Of a stretch of DNA of 9,109 nucleotides, positions 5,434 to 9,109 are shown one piece after another. The notes under the pieces were generated by a model that had not been told where the DNA came from, ran no database searches, and saw only the letters and a program-made list of their open reading frames with translations. Position numbers and translations under genes: made by a program. Positions within the stretch are counted from its first letter, which is position 1. Every line of letters begins with the position of its first letter. The DNA comes from Candidatus Margulisiibacteriota bacterium (lineage in GTDB: Bacteria > Margulisbacteria > WOR-1 > O2-12-FULL-45-9): contig JASEHX010000047.1 in assembly GCA_030018645.1 (NCBI GenBank), positions 1 to 9,109 of the forward strand. Reading direction: 5' to 3'.

Positions 5434-6659
5434 TGAAAATAGTCAAAGGTTGGAACAAACTTTGGCTGTTTTTAATGGTGCTGGGGCCGGGAATTATCAC
5501 TTCATTTGCCGATAACGACGCCGGCGGCATTACTACTTATTCCATTGCCGGCTCTCACTTTGGTTATAAACTGCTTTGGGTTTTGCTTTTGGTGACCGTA
5601 GTCCTGGCCTTGATCCAGGAAATGGCTTCCCGGCTGGGAGTGGTTACCGGCAAAGGGTTAGCCGACCTTATCCGGGAAGAGTTTGGCCTGCGCTGGACGC
5701 TGTTTGCCATGGCAACTCTCTTAATTGCCAATTCGGCGACGATTATCTCTAATTTTGCGGGTATTGCCGCCGGCTTTGAACTTTTAGGAATATTTAAATA
5801 TTTTTCCGTGCCCATCATGGCGCTATTTATTTGGATATTGGTGGTTAAAGGCAATTACCGCCAAATCGAGCGCATCTTTTTACTGCTTTGCCTGCTGGCT
5901 TTCAGTTATGTTATTTCCGGTTTCCTGGCAAAACCCGACTGGGGGTTGGCATTGCGTTCAACTTTTGTCCCGCATTTTGAATTTTCCGCGCACTACATAT
6001 TTTTGTTGGTGGCTTTCATTGGGACAACTATTACTCCGTGGATGCAATTTTATCTGCAGGCGTCAGTGGTAGATAAAGGCATTTCTATCCGCCAATATAA
6101 GTATGAACGGCTTGAAGTAGTATTGGGGGCATTTTTTACCGATTTTATTTCATTATTTATTGTGATTGCTTGTGCCGCGACGCTTTATAAGCATGGCATA
6201 AGAGTTGAAACGGCCAAGGATGCAGCTTTAGCGCTGGTTCCTTTTGCCGGGCAATTTACAGAATACTTATTTGCTGTCGGATTAATTGGTGCGGCGGCGC
6301 TAACCTCCTTTATTGTCCCGCTTTCCACTTCCTATGCCATTTGCGAAGCCCTGGGTTTTGAAAGCGGGTTGGACCGCAAATTTCGCGAAGCGCCCATTTT
6401 TTACGGTTTATACGCGATATTGATTGTTATAGGGGCTTGTGCGATTTTAATTCCGAATATTTCTTTGGTATTCATAATGTACATAGCCCAATTTGTGCAG
6501 GGCTTGCTTTTACCCGTTATTTTGGTCTTTATGCTGCTCTTGGTGAATAATAAACGGTTGATGGGAACCCATGTGAATAGCCGCGTATATAATGTTATCG
6601 TTTGGGCTATGGTCCTAATCCTAATTACTGCTTCGCTTACGCTGGTTTTTTTGATATAA
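5433..6659 (+). CDS. Nramp-family divalent metal transporter with atypical metal-site motifs
   Basis: A 408-residue integral membrane protein with about eleven hydrophobic segments, the usual Nramp size. TM1 carries GPGIITSFADNDAGG (18-32), aligning with the canonical GPG...DPGN motif. The metal-binding Asp is kept (Asp29), but Pro becomes Ala and Asn becomes Gly (DAGG). TM6 carries GTTITPWMQFYLQAS (197-211) in place of ATVMPHNLYLHS, so the metal-selecting Met becomes Thr201 and His becomes Trp203. Loss of the Met and Asn ligands is expected to reduce preference for soft transition metals such as Mn2+ and Fe2+. Nramp-related Mg2+ transporters are known with altered sites of this kind. Together with the MgtE-like upstream partner (1-bp overlap, TAATG) this suggests Mg2+ or broad divalent transport; the ion itself is inference. 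Confidence 0.88.
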   Translation: MKIVKGWNKLWLFLMVLGPGIITSFADNDAGGITTYSIAGSHFGYKLLWVLLLVTVVLALIQEMASRLGVVTGKGLADLIREEFGLRWTLFAMATLLIANSATIISNFAGIAAGFELLGIFKYFSVPIMALFIWILVVKGNYRQIERIFLLLCLLAFSYVISGFLAKPDWGLALRSTFVPHFEFSAHYIFLLVAFIGTTITPWMQFYLQASVVDKGISIRQYKYERLEVVLGAFFTDFISLFIVIACAATLYKHGIRVETAKDAALALVPFAGQFTEYLFAVGLIGAAALTSFIVPLSTSYAICEALGFESGLDRKFREAPIFYGLYAILIVIGACAILIPNISLVFIMYIAQFVQGLLLPVILVFMLLLVNNKRLMGTHVNSRVYNVIVWAMVLILITASLTLVFLI

Positions 6660-6660
6660 T
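6652..6660 (+). promoter_or_regulatory. Extended -10 promoter for accC-nusB
   Basis: TGATATAAT is a consensus extended -10 (TG-A-TATAAT), overlapping the last codons and stop of the transporter gene. It ends 8 nt before the accC ATG at 6669, so transcription would start at or 1-2 nt before the start codon, and no SD is present. A separate, near-leaderless accC-nusB transcript is likely. Confidence 0.55.
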
Positions 6661-6668
6661 TAACAAAT

Positions 6669-8015
6669 ATGTTTAAAAAGATTCTAGTGGCCAACCGCGG
6701 TGAAATTGCCGTCCGAGTCATCCGAGCAGCTAAGGAAATGGGAATTGCAGTCGTTGCGGTTTATTCTGAAGCTGACAAGGACGCCCTCCATGTTAAAATT
6801 GCCGATGAGGCCTTTTGTATTGGTCCGGCTCTGCCTGCCAAGAGTTACCTCAATATTCCCAGCATTATGAGCGCGGCGGAAGTTGCCGGCGCCGATGCCA
6901 TCCATCCGGGTTATGGTTTCCTTTCCGAAAACGCCAAATTCGTCGAAATTTGCACGGCCAGCAATATTGCCTTCATTGGCCCGCCGGTTGAAGCCATGCA
7001 AAAGATGGGAGATAAAGCTACTGCTCGTAAAACTGTCGTTAAAGCCGGTGTTCCGGTTGTTCCAGGGACGGATGGAACTATTTCCGATGAAGGGCAAGCC
7101 CTAAAAGCGGCGGAGAAAATTGGTTTTCCCATTGCGATCAAAGCCACTGCGGGTGGAGGGGGAAGGGGACTGCGCATTGCCTGGAGCCGGGATGAATTTG
7201 TCAATCTTATGCGCACTGCCCGGGCGGAGGCGGGAGCGGCTTTTGGCAATCCGGAAGTTTATCTTGAAAAATTTATTGAAGACCCTCGCCACATTGAAGT
7301 CCAAATTTTAGCCGATAAACAGGGAAATATTATTCATCTAGGGGAAAGGGACTGCTCTATTCAGCGGCGGCACCAAAAATTAGTTGAAGAATGTTTGTCC
7401 CCGGTGGTTGATGAGCGTATGCGCCGCAAATTGGGCGAAGCGGCGGTTCGTGCCGCAAGGGCAGTCAATTATTTTAGCGCCGGAACAATTGAGTTCCTTT
7501 TTGACAAGCGCGGCCATTTTTATTTTATGGAAATGAATACGCGCGTGCAGGTAGAACATCCGGTAACTGAAATGATCACTTCGGTTGATATTATTAAAGA
7601 GCAAATCCAAATTGCGGCTGGGGAAAAATTAAGTTTACGGCAGGGCGATGTTAAGTTCCATGGCCATGCCATTGAATGCCGCATCAATGCCGAAAACCAT
7701 GAGAAAAACTTTATGCCTTCGCCGGGGACGCTGAAGGCCTATTTGCCGCCGGGCGGCCCCGGCATCCGGGTTGACAGCCACGCTTATACCGGCTATGTTA
7801 TCCAGCCGCACTACGATTCGTTGATTGCCAAGATTATCGCCTGGGGAAAAGACCGCCGCGAAGCCATCCAACGGATGAAACGGGCATTAGATGAATATGT
7901 TATCGACGGGATACATACTACCATCCCTTTCCATCTCAAGGTGTTAAATAATGAAGCTTTTATTCGCGGAGAAGCCACCACCAAGTTTATTGAAGAACAT
8001 TTTGGAGCGGCCTAA
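6669..8015 (+). CDS. accC: Acetyl-CoA carboxylase, biotin carboxylase subunit
   Basis: Carboxylates biotin on BCCP using ATP and bicarbonate, the first half of malonyl-CoA formation. The 448 residues match free-standing bacterial AccC. The N-terminal domain opens with KKILVANRGEIAVRVIRAA. The ATP-grasp part has Lys116 (MGDKATA), Lys158 and the glycine-rich ATAGGGGRG loop (159-167), then EKFIEDPRHIEVQ, GERDCSIQRRHQK, Glu275, and FMEMNTRVQVEHPVTE with Glu288, Asn290 and Arg292. Arg338 follows in IECRINAE. All key residues known from E. coli BC are present. No BCCP domain is fused and no accB is in the window. Pyruvate or other acyl-CoA carboxylase subunits share this fold, so a different carboxylase cannot be excluded, but size and motifs favour AccC. 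nusB follows by 5 bp. Confidence 0.93.
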   Translation: MFKKILVANRGEIAVRVIRAAKEMGIAVVAVYSEADKDALHVKIADEAFCIGPALPAKSYLNIPSIMSAAEVAGADAIHPGYGFLSENAKFVEICTASNIAFIGPPVEAMQKMGDKATARKTVVKAGVPVVPGTDGTISDEGQALKAAEKIGFPIAIKATAGGGGRGLRIAWSRDEFVNLMRTARAEAGAAFGNPEVYLEKFIEDPRHIEVQILADKQGNIIHLGERDCSIQRRHQKLVEECLSPVVDERMRRKLGEAAVRAARAVNYFSAGTIEFLFDKRGHFYFMEMNTRVQVEHPVTEMITSVDIIKEQIQIAAGEKLSLRQGDVKFHGHAIECRINAENHEKNFMPSPGTLKAYLPPGGPGIRVDSHAYTGYVIQPHYDSLIAKIIAWGKDRREAIQRMKRALDEYVIDGIHTTIPFHLKVLNNEAFIRGEATTKFIEEHFGAA

Positions 8016-8020
8016 CTCGT

Positions 8021-8425
8021 ATGGGAAAAAGGAATACCGCCCGCCGTTTAGCCGTCCAAGCCCTTTATCAAGCCGACTTATCCCATGAAATAATTGATCA
8101 GGCGCTGGACAACATTGTAGAAAGTGAAGATTTTATCCCGGAAACGAAAAAATTTGCCTCCCAACTAGCCAAATCGGCTTGGGACAAGCGGGAAGAGATC
8201 GATAAAATCATTAGCAAAATGGCCATTGATTGGCCGCTGGAGCGGATTGGAAAAGTCGACCGGGCAATTTTGCGATTATCCCTGGCGGAACTCGCTGTTG
8301 CGGAAACTCCGGTATCGGTTATCATTAACGAAGCAGTTGAACTGGCTAAAAAGTATTCCAGTCCCGAAGCGGCCAAGTTTATCAATGGGATATTGGGGGC
8401 GTTTGTCCGGAAGAAAGACGTTTAA
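8021..8425 (+). CDS. nusB: Transcription antitermination factor NusB
   Basis: NusB pairs with NusE (ribosomal protein S10), binds boxA RNA and supports antitermination of rRNA operons. The 134-residue all-helical protein is standard in length. The Arg-rich N-terminus KRNTARRLAVQALYQADL (3-20) is the RNA-binding start. The conserved WPLERIGKVDRAILRLSLAE (71-90), PVSVIINEAVELAKKY and AAKFINGILGAFVRK (117-131) are all present. It lies 5 bp after accC and is almost certainly cotranscribed with it, an arrangement seen in many Gram-positive-type genomes, although the intervening Asp23-type gene is missing. Its stop is only 10 bp from the stop of the convergent DUF2442 gene, and no convincing terminator lies between. 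Confidence 0.95.
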   Translation: MGKRNTARRLAVQALYQADLSHEIIDQALDNIVESEDFIPETKKFASQLAKSAWDKREEIDKIISKMAIDWPLERIGKVDRAILRLSLAELAVAETPVSVIINEAVELAKKYSSPEAAKFINGILGAFVRKKDV

Positions 8426-8435
8426 GGGTAAGAGC

Positions 8436-8684
8436 TTATTTCTTGCTTTTAAGCTTGGCGTAAAGGGTTTCTGGGGCAATATCCAGCGATCCGGGCCAAC
8501 AGATAGTGCCAAGTTCCATGTTAATATAAGCTTTCCGGAAATAATTCATATTTTTAAATTTACCAAATACGCCGCCCTTTTTTAAGTATACACTAAAATC
8601 AATTACTCCTTTTACTCCGTTTTCAAATTCCAGCTCTAATTTATAATCTTCAAGGTGTTTTATCTTTAAAACATCATATAGCAT
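8436..8684 (-). CDS. DUF2442 family protein
   Basis: An 82-residue protein recognised as DUF2442 by its layout: an N-terminal beta segment with the KLELEFENGVKGVIDFS pattern (15-31), GVFGKFKNMNYFRKAYIN (38-55), and the diagnostic GTICWPGSLDIAPETLY (59-75). The biochemical role is unknown. DUF2442 genes commonly sit next to DUF4160 genes in small cassettes suspected to be toxin-antitoxin-like, and that is the case here, with 11 bp between the DUF4160 stop and this start. AAGGGG about 7 nt before the ATG is a plausible SD, unlike the + strand genes. It is convergent with nusB and AT-richer than the core genes, which fits horizontal acquisition. Confidence 0.85.
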   Translation of the reverse strand: MLYDVLKIKHLEDYKLELEFENGVKGVIDFSVYLKKGGVFGKFKNMNYFRKAYINMELGTICWPGSLDIAPETLYAKLKSKK

Positions 8685-8695
8685 AAATGTACCCC

Positions 8696-8955
8696 TTATT
8701 CTAAAGGTTTAATTATCAAAAGAGGCTTTTGTTTTTTAGCTAGTTCCCAATTTTTGAGGAGCTCTTTTTTATGTATGGAAGCCCATTCGATTACTAAACC
8801 AAAAATTCTAGAGGAAGTTTTCCTTCCAATATAATTAGATTTTTGATTTCGATCGTTGCTTTATGGTCTTGATATTTAGCATGAAAATGGGGTGGATTAT
8901 GGTCATCGTAGAATATACCAATCACAATCCCTAAAAATCTGCTTATTTCCGGCAT
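8696..8955 (-). pseudogene. DUF4160 family protein, broken by a one-base frameshift
   Basis: Reading from 8955, the frame begins MPEISRFLGIVIGIFYDDHN and continues PPHFHAKYQDHKATIEI, the diagnostic DUF4160 N-terminus. It stops at 8794 after GKLPLEFLV. The family's C-terminal part is intact in another frame, reading FGLVIEWASIHKKELLKNWE then LAKKQKPLLIIKPLE, and ends at TAA (8696-8698). One extra base in the A5 run at 8801-8805 (T5 on the coding strand) would rejoin the two into about 86 residues, the normal family length. The start at 8955 is chosen over an upstream ATG (8985) because AGGAG lies 8 nt before it and the family begins MPxISRF. It may be a sequencing error or a decayed gene. It forms a pair with DUF2442. 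Confidence 0.82.
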
Positions 8956-8963
8956 TTCTTTTG

Positions 8964-8968
8964 CTCCT
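8964..8968 (-). promoter_or_regulatory. Shine-Dalgarno of the DUF4160 gene
   Basis: AGGAG (within AAGAGGAGC on the minus strand) ends 8 nt before the ATG at 8955. It is the best SD in the window for a recognisable gene and decides the start codon. It contrasts with the SD-less core genes. Confidence 0.65.
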
Positions 8969-8975
8969 CTTAAAA

Positions 8976-8984
8976 AGTATAACA
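8976..8984 (-). promoter_or_regulatory. Extended -10 promoter of the DUF4160-DUF2442 cassette
   Basis: On the minus strand TGTTATACT fits an extended -10 (TG-T-TATACT). It would start a transcript about 14 nt before the DUF4160 ATG, leaving the SD just at its 5' end. No clear -35 is seen; the upstream region is very AT-rich. Confidence 0.4.
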
Positions 8985-9027
8985 TTTTGCATTAATAAAA
9001 TATAGTGAAATTTCGAGGGGGGGCGAT

Positions 9028-9081
9028 ATGTTGTTAGAAAATTTGACTTCGTTGCATGGTGTCCCTTCCCAGATTAAATAG
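9028..9081 (+). other. 17-codon ORF behind a strong SD; possible broken gene start
   Basis: ATG at 9028 follows GAGGGGGGG-CGAT, a strong SD with short spacing. The frame reads MLLENLTSLHGVPSQIK and stops at 9081. The first 15 residues resemble the N-terminus of M42/M20-type metallopeptidases (LLxxLTxxxGVxG/S), but the frame ends at once and the window stops at 9109. It could be a frameshifted gene start running out of the window, a leader peptide, or chance. The rest of 8986-9109 shows nothing else I can name. Confidence 0.2.
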
Positions 9082-9109
9082 TCCTCTAATCCCTGCTTTT
9101 ATCTCACAT

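Noticed and set aside
6684..7097. 137-codon open frame antisense to accC
   Set aside because: It lies wholly within conserved biotin carboxylase coding sequence and shows no family features.
8433..8455. Short inverted repeat AGCTTA/TAAGCT as a bidirectional terminator between nusB and DUF2442
   Set aside because: The stem is only 6 bp, AT-rich, with an 11-nt loop and no T-tract, and it overlaps the end of the DUF2442 coding sequence.
8226..8585. 119-codon + strand frame spanning the nusB end and DUF2442
   Set aside because: It overlaps two well-supported genes in other frames and has no recognisable motif.
8986..9109. CRISPR, tRNA or other RNA gene in the terminal intergenic region
   Set aside because: No repeated units, no cloverleaf-like pairing and no conserved RNA motif could be seen.

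Overview
The window reads as ordinary chromosomal DNA from a bacterium, most likely an uncultivated candidate-phylum lineage. I cannot place it firmly; Margulisbacteria/WOR-1-like or a similar group is a guess from gene order and gene starts. All core genes lie on the + strand, are tightly packed (gaps of 1-40 bp or overlaps), and mostly lack Shine-Dalgarno sequences. Several have an extended -10 promoter (TGnTAnnnT) so close to the ATG that leaderless or very short-leader transcripts are likely. No rRNA, tRNA, CRISPR array or intact IS element is visible, and no gene-free stretch exceeds 300 bp.

Layout, left to right. 1-66: an imperfect hairpin. 67-471: a small retropepsin-like aspartic protease. 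481-2047: formate--tetrahydrofolate ligase (fhs), split into two frames by a frameshift in a G-rich run near 1604-1613. 2084-2422: a minimal MNT-type nucleotidyltransferase, overlapped by a possible 34-residue ORF (2400-2504) where a HEPN partner would be expected. 2512-3072: GTP cyclohydrolase I (folE). 3076-4128: DprA/Smf, with a palindromic repeat-like insert in its interdomain linker. 4162-6659: a two-gene unit with a 1-bp overlap, in which a soluble PRC-barrel/MgtE-N/CBS-CBS protein is followed by an Nramp-fold transporter. 6669-8015: biotin carboxylase (accC). 8021-8425: nusB. 8436-8955, minus strand: a DUF4160-DUF2442 pair that is AT-rich, has SD sequences and is convergent with nusB; its DUF4160 member is frameshifted. 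8956-9109: a divergent intergenic region with a 17-codon ORF behind a strong SD.

How the genes fit together. fhs and folE supply one-carbon-folate and pterin chemistry. accC feeds malonyl-CoA synthesis, and nusB (antitermination) sits beside it as in accC-nusB neighbourhoods of Gram-positive-type genomes. dprA loads RecA on incoming single-stranded DNA. The most distinctive unit is the MgtE-like cytosolic sensor next to an Nramp whose metal-site motifs are altered (DPGN to DAGG, MPH to TPW). I infer a divalent-cation, possibly Mg2+, transport system whose regulatory and transport parts are separate proteins. The DUF4160/DUF2442 pair looks like an acquired toxin-antitoxin-like cassette.

Two genes (fhs and DUF4160) are broken at or beside homopolymers, so sequencing or assembly error should be considered before either is called a true pseudogene.
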